Shown: positions 1 through 7,765 of the stretch, piece by piece
Numbering within the stretch: position 1 is the first letter of the stretch
Layout of the letters: each line of letters starts with the position of its first letter
Source of the DNA: Ramlibacter sp.
GTDB lineage: Bacteria > Pseudomonadota > Gammaproteobacteria > Burkholderiales > Burkholderiaceae_C
Direction: 5' to 3'
NCBI GenBank assembly: GCA_025351615.1
Contig: JANXVP010000441.1
Span: 1-13,072, forward strand
DNA: 13,072 nt
The notes under the pieces: model-generated
Databases searched by the model: none
The model's input: only the letters and a program-made list of their open reading frames with translations
What the model was told of the DNA's origin: nothing
Program-made: the position numbers and the translations under genes

Positions 1-685
1 CAGCGCGATGAACGGCGTGCCCTGGTGGTTCTTCGACGGCTTCGGCGGACAGTACGCTGGCACGCGCCTGAAGGCTATCGATCCGGACGGCACGATTGCC
101 CGCGCCATCCCGGCCAAACACATCATCGGCTGCGTGGTTCACGCCAGCTGCTCGCTGCAAAGCCCCGGTTTCGTCAAACTGAATTTCGGCAACCGGCTGA
201 TCGTTGGGGAGCCCTCGGGTAAGAAGACGCCACGCGTCAGGCAGTTGGTAGAGCTGCTGCAGCGGGCCGGATTCGAAACCGTGTTGTCGGAGCAGATCCA
301 GAAAGACGCCTGGTACAAGCTGTGGGGCAACATGACGGTGAACCCGGTCAGCGCCTTGACCGGCGCCACCACCGACCTGATCCTCAATGACGACCTGGTG
401 CGCGGCTTCATCTCGAGCGTGATGCTGGAAGCCCGCGAGATCGGCGGGCGCATCGGCATCCCGATCGAGCAACTGCCGCAAGACCGGCACCAGATCACCC
501 GCAAGCTCGGCGCCTTCAAGACGTCGATGCTGCAGGACGTGGAAGCCGGCAAGCCGGTCGAGCTCGATGCACTGGTGACCGTCGTCAGGGAACTGGGCGA
601 ACTGACGCAGGTTCCCACCCCGTTCACCGACGCGCTGCTCGGCCTGGCCCGCCTGCACGCCCAGGTGCACGGCCTGTATCCATGA
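1..685 (+). CDS. panE: 2-dehydropantoate 2-reductase (ketopantoate reductase) family protein, 5' end outside window
   Basis: This is the C-terminal part of an ApbA/PanE-family reductase. In the classical enzyme NADPH reduces ketopantoate to pantoate in cytoplasmic pantothenate/CoA synthesis. The frame is open from the window's first bases and stops at 683-685. About 227 residues are visible, so roughly the first 95-100 residues, including the Rossmann GxGxxG, lie outside. The visible part opens with the conserved AMNGVPWW stretch. It carries the family's K-x3-N-x3-N catalytic/binding pattern (Lys codon 317-319, Asn codons 329-331 and 341-343, in WYKLWGNMTVNP) and a Glu at 560-562 in KPVELDAL matching the late conserved Glu. 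The frame is intact. Burkholderiales usually carry several PanE paralogues acting on other 2-oxo acids, so the exact substrate is uncertain. The next gene follows after 13 bases and may be co-transcribed. Confidence 0.88.
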   Translation, partial: SAMNGVPWWFFDGFGGQYAGTRLKAIDPDGTIARAIPAKHIIGCVVHASCSLQSPGFVKLNFGNRLIVGEPSGKKTPRVRQLVELLQRAGFETVLSEQIQKDAWYKLWGNMTVNPVSALTGATTDLILNDDLVRGFISSVMLEAREIGGRIGIPIEQLPQDRHQITRKLGAFKTSMLQDVEAGKPVELDALVTVVRELGELTQVPTPFTDALLGLARLHAQVHGLYP

Positions 686-698
686 CTGCGCCGACGGC

Positions 699-1610
699 AT
701 GACAGCGGCACTTCCTGCGAAGGCTATCAGCGGCACCGCTTTCACGACGCTCCTGCTGATCGCGCTGATGATGGGCGCCAACCATGTGGCGGCGCGGATC
801 GCCTTCAACAACGGCGTCGACGTCGCGACGGCGGTGGTCTTTCGCAGCACGGTGACCGCGTTCGTGATCGTCGCCCTGCTGGCCGTCCAGGGCGTGCGCG
901 TGCGCTTCACGGCGCGCCACAAGAAAATGCTCCCGGTGATCGGCCTGCTGATCGGCGTGCAGAGCCTGTGCCTTTATTCGGCCGTGGCGCGGCTGCCGGT
1001 GGCGCTCGCGCTGCTGGCGTTCAACACCTACCCGATCTGGACCGCCCTCTGGTCCTGGATCGTCTACAAACACCCGCCTGAAAGACCATTGCTGATCGCA
1101 ATGCCGGTGATTCTGGTCGGCCTGGCGCTGGCGCTGGATGTGTTCGGCGCAGCCTCCGGCCTCGGCGCGCAGGGCCAGTGGGCGCGCATCGGCGCCGGCG
1201 TCGCCTTCGCGCTATCGGCCGCGGGCACGTTCGGCCTGGCGCTTGTGATCACACAGCACGAGGCCGGCGACGTGGACGGGCGCGTGCGAACGGCGACAAC
1301 GATGGCGATGGCCGGCCTGGTGGCGTTGACCATGGTCGTGTCGCAAGGCGGCTTCCATCTGCCGCAAGCGCCGGCTGGCTGGGGCGGCCTGCTTGCCCTC
1401 ACCTTCCTCTACGGCACCGCTTTCACGATCATGTTCACCGTCTTGCCGCGTCTGGGCGTGGTCGGCAATTCGGCGATCATGAATGTGGAGCCGGTGTTCG
1501 CGCTGGTGCTCGCATGGCTGATTCTTGGGCAGGCCATCGCGACCGTTCAGGTGGCCGGCGCACTGATCGTCGTCGGCGCGGTGATGGTGCTCGGCACGCG
1601 CAAACGCTAG
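699..1610 (+). CDS. EamA/DMT-family inner-membrane transporter
   Basis: A 303-residue, very hydrophobic protein of the drug/metabolite transporter superfamily. These proteins have ten transmembrane helices formed by two EamA repeats and export or import small metabolites such as amino acids. The first repeat starts near residue 15 (LLLIALMMGANHVAARIAF) and includes the typical helix LALLAFNTYPIWTALWSW near residue 100. The second repeat ends with the characteristic NSAIMNVEPVFALVLAWLILGQ near residue 260, which corresponds to the conserved 'EPvfA.l.a.l.LGE' segment of the family, followed by a last helix and a basic tail (TRKR). The ATG at 699 is the first start that keeps the full first helix; the ribosome binding site before it is weak. 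It lies 13 bases after the reductase gene. The substrate cannot be read from the sequence. Confidence 0.88.
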   Translation: MTAALPAKAISGTAFTTLLLIALMMGANHVAARIAFNNGVDVATAVVFRSTVTAFVIVALLAVQGVRVRFTARHKKMLPVIGLLIGVQSLCLYSAVARLPVALALLAFNTYPIWTALWSWIVYKHPPERPLLIAMPVILVGLALALDVFGAASGLGAQGQWARIGAGVAFALSAAGTFGLALVITQHEAGDVDGRVRTATTMAMAGLVALTMVVSQGGFHLPQAPAGWGGLLALTFLYGTAFTIMFTVLPRLGVVGNSAIMNVEPVFALVLAWLILGQAIATVQVAGALIVVGAVMVLGTRKR

Positions 1611-1611
1611 T

Positions 1612-1880
1612 TTGCGGGGTCGCTATACACGTACCTGGATCGTTGAGTTCGATCTGGACGCATTCAAGGATCTGAAGAAGCTGGACCAGCAGGTTCAACG
1701 AAAAATTCTCGAATTTCTTCGCGCAAGGCTGTCACCCATGGGGAATCCGCGTGCCGTCGGCGAACTGGGCAACTCCTGGAGGTACGGGTCGGTGACTGGC
1801 GCATCATTTGCGATATCCAGGACAAGGGCATCGTGGTCCGCGTGCTCCGCGTCGGCAATCGACGCGAGGTCTATCGCTGA
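1612..1880 (+). pseudogene. Broken RelE/ParE-family toxin gene (frameshifted, no antitoxin)
   Basis: Two adjacent frames together spell a RelE-type ribosome-dependent mRNase. Frame 1, from a TTG at 1612, gives WIVEFDLDAFKDLKKLDQQ and continues to NSWRY, ending at codon 1783-1785. From codon 1788 the reading continues one frame over as VGDWRIICDIQDKGIVVRVL, ending in NRREVYR with a TGA at 1878-1880. Intact relatives read W-[RK]-Y-R-V-G-D-[YW]-R-I-I across this point, so one base is missing at about 1785-1787. The stretch NPRAVGELGNSW also looks about six residues shorter than the usual 'GxALKGxxxGxxW', suggesting an extra in-frame deletion; that comparison is from memory. There is no relB-type antitoxin: the transporter gene ends one base upstream and alr ends seven bases downstream on the other strand. 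The first half looks more A/T-rich than its neighbours, consistent with acquired DNA. A sequencing indel cannot be excluded. Confidence 0.85.
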
Positions 1881-1887
1881 TCAACGC

Positions 1888-2985
1888 TCATTCACCGACC
1901 ACGAACGGCACGCGCGGCGCGACTGCGCACATGAGCTCATACGAGACGGTGCCCCCGGCGCGCGCGATCTCGTCGATGGGCAGCACCGCTCCATGCGGGC
2001 CGCGGCCCCAGAGGGTGACGTCGCTGCCGAAGCCGGCGTCGGGCACGGGCGTCAGGTCTACCGTGATCATGTCCATGCTGACGCGTCCCACCATGCGGGT
2101 GCGAACGCCTTCGACCAGCACCGGCGTTCCGGTGCTGCAGTGGCGCGGGTAGCCGTCGGCATAGCCGCAGGCGACCACGCCGATGCGAAGCGGAGCGTCG
2201 GCCGTGAAGCTGGAGCCGTAGCCCACGGTGTCGCCCGGCGCCAGCATCTGCATGCCGATGATGCGACTGGACAAAGTCATCGCCGGCTGCAGCTCCCAGT
2301 GCGAACTGTCGTGAACGGGAAAGTCGGGCGAGCTTCCGTACACGGCGATGCCGGGGCGAATCCAGTCGGCGCGCACGGCGGGGTCGCCGCCATGGCGCAA
2401 GACGCCGGCGCTGTTGCCCAGGCTGCGCTCGCCCGGCAGGTCGCGCGTCACCTCCGCGAACACCTGCAGCTGGTGCGCGATGCCGCGGTCGCCGTCGGCG
2501 TCGCTGAAGTGCGTCATCAGCGAGATTTCGTCGACCTGCGGCAGGGCGTCGAGCCGGGTCCAGGCCGCCCGAAACCGCTGCGGCGAAAACCCAAGCCGGT
2601 TCATGCCGGAGTTCATCTTCAGGAACACGCGGTGCGGCTGGTGGGTCTTGTGCGCGGCGAGCATGTCGATCTGCTGGTCGCAATGCACCACGTGCCACAG
2701 GCCCAGCCGCGAGCACAGTTCGAGGTCGCGCGCTTCGAACACGCCCTCCAGCAGCATGACCGGTCCGCGCCAGCCCAGCGCCCGCATCCGTTCGGCCTCG
2801 TGCAGGTCCAGCAGCGCGAAGCCGTCGGCGCCGCGCAGGCCGTCGAACACGCGTTCGATGCCATGGCCGTAGGCGTTGGCCTTGACGATGCCCCACACCC
2901 TGGCATCGGGCGCGGACCGGCGCATCCGCGCCAGGTTGTGGCGCAGCGCTGCGGTGTGGATGGTGGCAAGGATCGGGCGGGGCAT
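1888..2985 (-). CDS. alr: Alanine racemase (PLP-dependent)
   Basis: A 365-residue cytoplasmic enzyme that interconverts L- and D-alanine, supplying D-Ala for peptidoglycan. The N-terminal TIM-barrel begins with the PLP-lysine motif VKANAYGHG (Lys35). [10 protein letters not shown] holds Lys123 and Arg130, seven apart, matching the carbamylated Lys and PLP-contacting Arg of the Geobacillus enzyme. The C-terminal domain contains GYGSSF with the second catalytic base Tyr256, then CGYADGYPR and GRVSMDM, all signatures of the family. Length is normal. The ATG at 2985 is preceded by an AAGG at 2991-2994, a plausible ribosome binding site. The gene converges on the relE remnant and is divergent from the lplT-like gene, a neighbour it often has in Burkholderiales. 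Only one alr-type gene is visible, so whether it is the biosynthetic or a catabolic (dadX) copy is not decided here. Confidence 0.97.
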   Translation of the reverse strand: MPRPILATIHTAALRHNLARMRRSAPDARVWGIVKANAYGHGIERVFDGLRGADGFALLDLHEAERMRALGWRGPVMLLEGVFEARDLELCSRLGLWHVVHCDQQIDMLAAHKTHQPHRVFLKMNSGMNRLGFSPQRFRAAWTRLDALPQVDEISLMTHFSDADGDRGIAHQLQVFAEVTRDLPGERSLGNSAGVLRHGGDPAVRADWIRPGIAVYGSSPDFPVHDSSHWELQPAMTLSSRIIGMQMLAPGDTVGYGSSFTADAPLRIGVVACGYADGYPRHCSTGTPVLVEGVRTRMVGRVSMDMITVDLTPVPDAGFGSDVTLWGRGPHGAVLPIDEIARAGGTVSYELMCAVAPRVPFVVGE

Positions 2986-3019
2986 GACGGCCTTATCAAG
3001 CGGGTTTCAGGGGTGGATT

Positions 3020-3044
3020 TTGTCATTACCGCGCGTGATATAAA
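3020..3044 (+). promoter_or_regulatory. Putative sigma-70 extended -10 promoter for the lplT-led gene run
   Basis: In the 128-base gap between divergent alr and lplT there is TGATATAAA at 3036-3044, that is an extended -10 (TG-n-TATAAA). A TTGTCA lies upstream at 3020-3025, but its 13-base spacing is too short for a normal -35, so the extended -10 would carry the activity. Transcription would start near 3051 and leave a leader of about 63 bases before the ATG at 3114. This is the most A/T-rich spot in the neighbourhood. It could serve the whole run of seven plus-strand genes. Evidence is by eye only. Confidence 0.45.
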
Positions 3045-3113
3045 CCGTTGTCGTCAGGAGACAGCATTTCCATTGCACGAGCGCCTATTGCGCCGTGCCC
3101 CACGCCCCCCAGA

Positions 3114-4397
3114 ATGAAGCGCGGTTTTTATACCCTCATGTCGGCCCAGTTCTTCTCGTCGCTGGCCGACCAGGCGCTTTTCGTTGCGGCAGTCGAATTG
3201 ATCAAGGGCGGCGGCGGGGCCGAATGGCAGCGGGCGGCGCTGGTGCCGATCTTCGCGCTGTTCTATGTGATCCTGGCGCCGTGGCTCGGCGCCTTCGCCG
3301 ACGCCTACCCCAAGCGCAACGTGATGTTCGCCAGCAATGCGATCAAGGTGGTGGGCTGCGTGCTGATGCTGATCGGCACCCATCCGCTGATTGCGTACGC
3401 CATTGTCGGTCTCGGTGCTGCGGCCTATTCGCCAGCCAAGTACGGCATCCTCACCGAACTGCTGCCCGCTTCGCAGCTGGTCAAGGCCAACGGCTGGATC
3501 GAGGGCCTCACCATCGCCTCGATCATCCTGGGCATCCTGCTCGGCGGCCAGCTGGTGGGCCATGCCATTTCGGGACGGCTGCTCTCGATCGATTTCCCGG
3601 TGTTCGACACCGGCATCGACACCGCGCCCGAAGCCGCCATCTTCGTGCTGATCTTCATCTACATGCTGGCAGCCTGGTTCAATACCCGCATCCCGCTGAC
3701 CGGCGTGGAGATGCGGCCGATCCCGAAAAATCCGCTCGAACTGGTGCCCGATTTCTGGACCTGCAATTCACGCCTGTGGCGCGACAAGCTGGGGCAGATC
3801 TCCCTGGCCACCACCACGCTGTTCTGGGGCGTGAGCGGCAACCTGCGCTACATCATCCTGGCCTGGAGCGCCGCTGCGCTGGGCTACAGCACCACCCAGG
3901 CGTCGTCGCTGGGCGGGGTCGTCGCCATCGGCACCGCCGTGGGCGCGATCGTCGCTTCGGTGCGGATGCGCCTGGACATGGCGACCCAGGTGCTGCCGAT
4001 GGGAATCGCCATGGGCGTCCTGGTCATCCTGATGAATTTCATCCACAACGTCTGGGTGGCGGCGCCCTTCCTGATCCTGATGGGTGGCCTGGGCGGCTTC
4101 CTCGTGGTACCGATGAACGCGTTGCTGCAGCACCGCGGCCACAACCTGATGGGCGCCGGACGCTCGATCGCCGTTCAGAATTTCAACGAGCAGGCTTGCA
4201 TCCTGGGCCTGGGTGCGTTCTACAGCCTGTCCACCGGCATGGGACTGCCGGCCTTCGCCGCGATCACGGCTTTCGGCCTCGTCGTCACGATCTGCATGTG
4301 GCTGATCAAGCGCTGGCACCAGGGTAATTGCATCAGGCACCACGAGGAAATCGAGCACCTGCTGGTGATCGCCCGCCACGACAACATGCATGGCTAG
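3114..4397 (+). CDS. lplT: LplT-like lysophospholipid transporter (MFS)
   Basis: A 427-residue major facilitator superfamily protein with about 12 hydrophobic segments. LplT flips lysophospholipids across the inner membrane for re-acylation. The family's N-terminal signature is present (MKRGFYTLMSAQFFSSLADQAL), as is the cytoplasmic loop D-x3-PKR between helices 2 and 3 (GAFADAYPKRNVMF) and YSPAKYGILTELLP near residue 105, a hallmark of LplT. I chose the ATG at 3114 because homologues begin with MKRGFYT. The frame is open further upstream, to a TTG at 3048, but that lies before the predicted transcription start. There is no good ribosome binding site directly before 3114, while an AGGAG sits at 3056-3060 (see findings). 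No aas acyltransferase gene lies beside it, unlike in enterobacteria. The stop codon overlaps the next gene by 8 bases. Confidence 0.9.
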   Translation: MKRGFYTLMSAQFFSSLADQALFVAAVELIKGGGGAEWQRAALVPIFALFYVILAPWLGAFADAYPKRNVMFASNAIKVVGCVLMLIGTHPLIAYAIVGLGAAAYSPAKYGILTELLPASQLVKANGWIEGLTIASIILGILLGGQLVGHAISGRLLSIDFPVFDTGIDTAPEAAIFVLIFIYMLAAWFNTRIPLTGVEMRPIPKNPLELVPDFWTCNSRLWRDKLGQISLATTTLFWGVSGNLRYIILAWSAAALGYSTTQASSLGGVVAIGTAVGAIVASVRMRLDMATQVLPMGIAMGVLVILMNFIHNVWVAAPFLILMGGLGGFLVVPMNALLQHRGHNLMGAGRSIAVQNFNEQACILGLGAFYSLSTGMGLPAFAAITAFGLVVTICMWLIKRWHQGNCIRHHEEIEHLLVIARHDNMHG

Positions 4398-5304
4398 CCG
4401 CACCGCGGGGCGCGTCTGGCCGGTGCTGGCGCTGATGCTGAACGCGCTGGTCTGGGGCGTGTCGTGGTGGCCGTTTCGTCAACTCCAGTCGCAGGGACTG
4501 CATCCGCTGTGGTCCACCGCGCTGATTTATGTGTTGTCGCTGGCCTGCCTGCTGGCCTTGCGTCCCCACGCCCTGCGCTTCTTCGCCAGCCAGCCGCTGC
4601 TGTGGCTGCTGCTGGCCGCTGCGGGCCTGACCAATGTCGGCTTCAACTGGGCGGTCACGGTCGGCGACGTGGTGCGCGTCGTGCTGCTGTTCTACCTGAT
4701 GCCCGCGTGGACCGTGCTGCTGGCGTGGCCGCTGCTCGGAGAAAAGCCGACTGCCGGCGCGCTGGCGCGACTGGCGTTGGCGCTGGCCGGCGTCTTCACC
4801 GTCCTGCAGACGGGCGACCGCGGCTGGCCCTGGCCGGAAGACGCAGCCGACTGGCTGGCGCTGATGGGCGGCTTCAGCTTTTCGCTCACCAACATCCTGC
4901 TGCGCAAGCTCCAGCACGCGCCGGCCGAAGCCCGCATCGCCGCCATGTTCGGCGGCGGCGCGCTCATGGCTCTGGCCGCAGGGCTGCTCGGAGTTGCGCA
5001 AGGCGTGGTCAACGCGCCCCCGCCGCCAGCCATGGGCTGGGCCGGCCTGGCGCTCGGCCTGGGCCTGGCCTTCCTCTGCGGCAACGTCGCATTGCAGTAC
5101 GGCGCCGCGCGCCTGAGCGCGAACACCACCGCGCTGGTGATGCTGTCGGAAGTGATTTTCGCCAGCGCCTCGTCGGTGGCGCTGGGCGCAGCCGAGCTGG
5201 CGCCCCGCACCTGGGTCGGCGGCGCGCTGATTCTGGCGGCAGCGCTCTGGTCGGCCTGGCCCCGGCAAGAGCCGGGCGAACGTGTCGCGCTCGGGGCAGA
5301 ATAG
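4390..5304 (+). CDS. EamA/DMT-family inner-membrane transporter
   Basis: A 304-residue, ten-helix drug/metabolite transporter with two EamA repeats. Repeat one starts with VLALMLNALVWGVSWWPFRQLQ, where the 'n.lvWG..w...' pattern is typical of the family's first helix. It contains LTNVGFNWAVTVGDVVRVVLL and then LMPAWTVLLAWPLLGEKPT, the conserved segment ending the repeat. Repeat two begins near residue 150 (LMGGFSFSLTNILLRKLQ) and ends with TTALVMLSEVIFASASSVAL, where the Glu aligns with the conserved family Glu, followed by a final helix. The start at 4390 overlaps the lplT-like stop by 8 bases, so translation is probably coupled; no separate ribosome binding site is seen. The substrate is unknown. 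It is not especially similar to the EamA protein at 699-1610, judging by eye, so a recent duplication is unlikely. Confidence 0.88.
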   Translation: MASRTAGRVWPVLALMLNALVWGVSWWPFRQLQSQGLHPLWSTALIYVLSLACLLALRPHALRFFASQPLLWLLLAAAGLTNVGFNWAVTVGDVVRVVLLFYLMPAWTVLLAWPLLGEKPTAGALARLALALAGVFTVLQTGDRGWPWPEDAADWLALMGGFSFSLTNILLRKLQHAPAEARIAAMFGGGALMALAAGLLGVAQGVVNAPPPPAMGWAGLALGLGLAFLCGNVALQYGAARLSANTTALVMLSEVIFASASSVALGAAELAPRTWVGGALILAAALWSAWPRQEPGERVALGAE

Positions 5305-5308
5305 CCAC

Positions 5309-5794
5309 ATGACCACAGTTCACGACTTCGTCGCGCGCTCCATCGATGGCCGGTCCGTTCCGCTCGCCAACTTCAAGGGCCGTGTGCTGCTGGTGGTGAA
5401 CACGGCCAGCGCCTGCGGCTTCACGCCCCAGTTCGCCGGCCTCGAGCAACTGCACCAGGCCTATGGACCCAAAGGTCTCGCCGTCATCGGGTTCCCATGC
5501 AACCAGTTCGGCTCGCAGGATCCGGGCAGCAACGAAGAGATCTCGCAGTTCTGCCAGATGAATTACGGCGTCAGCTTTCCGATGATGGAGAAAGTCGCCG
5601 TCAACGGACCCGGCGCCGACCCCTTGTTCCAGTGGCTGCGCACGGAAGCGCCCGGGCTCCTGGGCAGCAAGTCGATCAAGTGGAACTTCACCAAGTTCCT
5701 GGTCGGCAAGGACGGCGCGGTGATCCGGCGCTACGCACCGCAGGACGCACCGTCGGCGCTCAATGGCGATATCGAAAAGGCGCTCGCCGCCTGA
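5309..5794 (+). CDS. Glutathione peroxidase family protein, Cys-type, probably thioredoxin-dependent
   Basis: A 161-residue thioredoxin-fold peroxidase that reduces hydrogen peroxide and organic hydroperoxides. The peroxidatic residue is Cys36 in NTASACGFTPQF. The rest of the catalytic tetrad is visible as Gln70 (FGSQDPG), Trp125 and Asn126 (KWNFTKFLVG). A second cysteine, Cys82 (EISQFCQMNYG), sits at the position of the resolving Cys; Cys36 and Cys82 are the same numbers as in yeast Gpx3. This implies an atypical two-cysteine enzyme recycled by thioredoxin rather than glutathione. No signal peptide is seen, so it is cytoplasmic. The start at 5309 fits homologues (MTTVHDF) and has a weak GGGGCAG at 5294-5300; an in-frame GTG at 5282 would only add residues overlapping the previous gene. 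It lies 4 bases after the transporter and 3 before the next gene. Confidence 0.95.
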   Translation: MTTVHDFVARSIDGRSVPLANFKGRVLLVVNTASACGFTPQFAGLEQLHQAYGPKGLAVIGFPCNQFGSQDPGSNEEISQFCQMNYGVSFPMMEKVAVNGPGADPLFQWLRTEAPGLLGSKSIKWNFTKFLVGKDGAVIRRYAPQDAPSALNGDIEKALAA

Positions 5795-5797
5795 CCC

Positions 5798-6841
5798 ATG
5801 TCCAACGACGAAGCCAGCTCGACCGGACCGCTGCGCGCTGCGATCATCGGGCTGGGGACCTGGGGCCAGAATCTGGTGCGAAGCGTCCATGGCCATAGCG
5901 ACGTCATCCGCTTCAGCGCCGGGGCCACCCGGACGCCGGACCGGGCGCGCGCTTTTGCGCAGGAACATCGCATTTCGATGCACGAGAGCTACGAGGCAGC
6001 GCTGGCCGACCCGGCTGTGCAGGCGGTGGTGCTCGCCACGCCGCATTCGATGCACGCGACCCAGATCATCGCGGCCGCCCGCGCCGGCAAGCACGTCTTT
6101 TGCGAGAAGCCGCTGGGCCTGAGCAGCGAGGCGTCCGAAGCCGCCGTGCGCGCCTGTGCCGAGCATGGGGTGACGCTAGCGGTCGGCTACAACTGGCGCT
6201 TCCAGCCGGCGCTGCAGGAAATCAGGCGGATGTTCCAGGACGGCCGGCTCGGCAAGCTGATGCACATCGAAGGCAACTTCAACGGCCCCAGTGCTTACCG
6301 CTTTCCGCGTGGGCACTGGCGCCACGACACCGACGAGGCGCCCGCCGGCGGGATGACCGGCCGCGGCGTGCATGTGGTGGACGCAATGCTTTACCTCGCC
6401 GGGCACATCGACTCGGTCACGGCGCAGAGCATGCGACTGGCGCAGGACTTCGGCGTCGACGACACCACCTCGATGCTGTTCCGGTTCCAGGGCGGGGCCA
6501 CCGGCTACCTTGGAACCGTGATCGCCACTGCCGAGGGCTGGCGCATGCAGGTGATCGGATCGCGCGGCTGGGTCGAAGTGGGCGACGTCGAGCACCTCAG
6601 CACCTGGGAGATGCGCGTCTGCCTGGTGGATCCGGCCGAGCCGCTCAAGCGGAACCGCCCGCAGACAGTCACTTTCCCGGCGAGCAGCACCGAACGCGCC
6701 GAGCTCGAACACTTTGCCCGGGCCGCGCTCGCCGGTCGGCCGCTCGCGGTGCCGGGCGGCGACGAGGTTCACAACGTCGCCGTGCTGGAAGCCATCCTCA
6801 AGTCGTTGCGCGACGACGGCGCGCGGGTTTCCGTTCGCTGA
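5798..6841 (+). CDS. Gfo/Idh/MocA-family NAD(P)-dependent oxidoreductase
   Basis: A 347-residue cytoplasmic dehydrogenase-like protein. The N-terminal Rossmann domain has GLGTWG (residues 18-23) for the dinucleotide, ATPHSMHATQ at 80-89, and the family signature CEKPLG with Glu103-Lys104-Pro105, where the Lys is normally catalytic. The C-terminal alpha/beta domain starts near residue 132 (NWRFQPALQEIR). It contains GGMTGRGVHVVD at 184-195, with His192 at the usual catalytic histidine. The Asp normally four residues before that His (as in inositol dehydrogenase, D-x3-H) is Gly188 here, so the chemistry may differ from standard sugar or inositol oxidation. The gene begins 3 bases after the peroxidase and ends 15 before the deacetylase-like gene. 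The substrate is not known; the neighbours suggest a role in processing a compound containing an amide or ureide. Confidence 0.92.
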   Translation: MSNDEASSTGPLRAAIIGLGTWGQNLVRSVHGHSDVIRFSAGATRTPDRARAFAQEHRISMHESYEAALADPAVQAVVLATPHSMHATQIIAAARAGKHVFCEKPLGLSSEASEAAVRACAEHGVTLAVGYNWRFQPALQEIRRMFQDGRLGKLMHIEGNFNGPSAYRFPRGHWRHDTDEAPAGGMTGRGVHVVDAMLYLAGHIDSVTAQSMRLAQDFGVDDTTSMLFRFQGGATGYLGTVIATAEGWRMQVIGSRGWVEVGDVEHLSTWEMRVCLVDPAEPLKRNRPQTVTFPASSTERAELEHFARAALAGRPLAVPGGDEVHNVAVLEAILKSLRDDGARVSVR

Positions 6842-6856
6842 ACACAGGGAGAATCG

Positions 6857-7765
6857 ATGACGCTGCCGGATTCCAGACCGCTCGAACCCTGGCAATGGCC
6901 CGAAGCGCACTGGCGCGGCATCGTCGACCATGTGCGCGCCGGCCGTGCGCTCAAACCAGCCAACTGGAAAGGCGGCGCGCGCTGCGCCGTGGCGCTCTCG
7001 TTCGACTCCGATCACGAAACCAACGAGTTGCGCGACGGCGGCGAATCGATCGGCAAGCTGTCGCAAGGCCAGTACGGCAATCGCCAGGGCATCCCGCGCA
7101 TCCTGGAGGTGCTGGAGCGCCATGCCGTGAAAGCGAGCTTCTTCGTTCCCGCAGTCACTGCCCTGCTGTATCCGGACGAACAGCGCCGCGTCGCGTCCGC
7201 CGGGCATGAGATCGCCATCCACGGCTGGATTCACGAGCGCAACTCGGTCCTTCCGCTGGCGGCCGAACGTGATCTGCAGATGCGTTCGGCCGATGTGCTG
7301 GAGCAGGTCTGTGGCGTGCGGCCGGTGGGCATCCGCACACCGTCGTGGGACTTCAGCCCCAACACGCTGGCGATCTCCAGGGAGATGGGCCTGCTGTATG
7401 ACTCGTCGCTGATGGCGGACGTCGATTGCTATGAGCTGCTGCTGGACGGCCAGCCGAGCGGCGTGGTCGAACTGCCCGTCGAGTGGATCCGCGACGACGC
7501 CGTCTACTTCAACATGAACCGCTTCACCGGGCTGCGGCCCTACACGCCGCCGGCGGACGTGTTCGACATCTTCCGGCGGGAGTTCGACGCCGCCTACCGC
7601 GAAGGCGGCTTGTTCCAGCTCACCATGCATCCGCATATCAGCGGCTACCGCTCGCGGATCTGGATCCTCGACGAACTGATCCGCCACATCCAGAGCCATC
7701 CGGGCGTGTGGTTCGCAACGCATGCGGATGTGGTGCGCCATGCCAAAGAGTTCGCGGCACCATAG
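6857..7765 (+). CDS. Polysaccharide deacetylase (NodB-fold) family hydrolase, PuuE/PgdA-like
   Basis: A 302-residue metal-dependent hydrolase of the carbohydrate esterase 4 fold. Metal-binding candidates are in SFDSDHE (Asp50 and Asp52) and the H-x3-H of IAIHGWIHE (His122, His126). Further family motifs are QYGNRQGIPRILEVLERH (72-89), ASFFVPA (93-99), GIRTPSWDFSPNT and the C-terminal MHPHISGYRSR with a late VWFATHADV. The NGR-GIPRIL motif and the 'hPH..GR..R...l..li..i..HpgVWFAt' ending belong to the branch containing Helicobacter PgdA and PuuE allantoinase, rather than to secreted chitin or xylan deacetylases. There is no signal peptide, so a cytoplasmic amide or ureide hydrolase fits best. 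A clear ribosome binding site AGGGAG lies at 6846-6851, 5 bases before the ATG. The stop codon abuts the next start with no gap. The specific substrate is unknown. Confidence 0.9.
   Translation: MTLPDSRPLEPWQWPEAHWRGIVDHVRAGRALKPANWKGGARCAVALSFDSDHETNELRDGGESIGKLSQGQYGNRQGIPRILEVLERHAVKASFFVPAVTALLYPDEQRRVASAGHEIAIHGWIHERNSVLPLAAERDLQMRSADVLEQVCGVRPVGIRTPSWDFSPNTLAISREMGLLYDSSLMADVDCYELLLDGQPSGVVELPVEWIRDDAVYFNMNRFTGLRPYTPPADVFDIFRREFDAAYREGGLFQLTMHPHISGYRSRIWILDELIRHIQSHPGVWFATHADVVRHAKEFAAP

Noticed and set aside
1777..1796. Programmed -1 frameshift to make a full RelE protein
   Set aside because: A -1 shift at this point would restore the frame, but there is no slippery heptamer (such as A-AAA-AAG) and no obvious stimulatory structure, and no antitoxin is present. 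Simple decay or a sequencing indel is more likely.
1612..3117. A 501-codon plus-strand open frame continuing from the relE remnant through the alr region
   Set aside because: After the frameshift point it only runs antisense to alanine racemase, whose motifs are unambiguous on the other strand. The first part is the relE remnant, not a fusion protein.
4333..5316. Minus-strand open frame of 327 codons opposite the second EamA transporter
   Set aside because: Gln/Arg/Gly-rich antisense shadow; the plus-strand frame has clear membrane-helix periodicity and family motifs.
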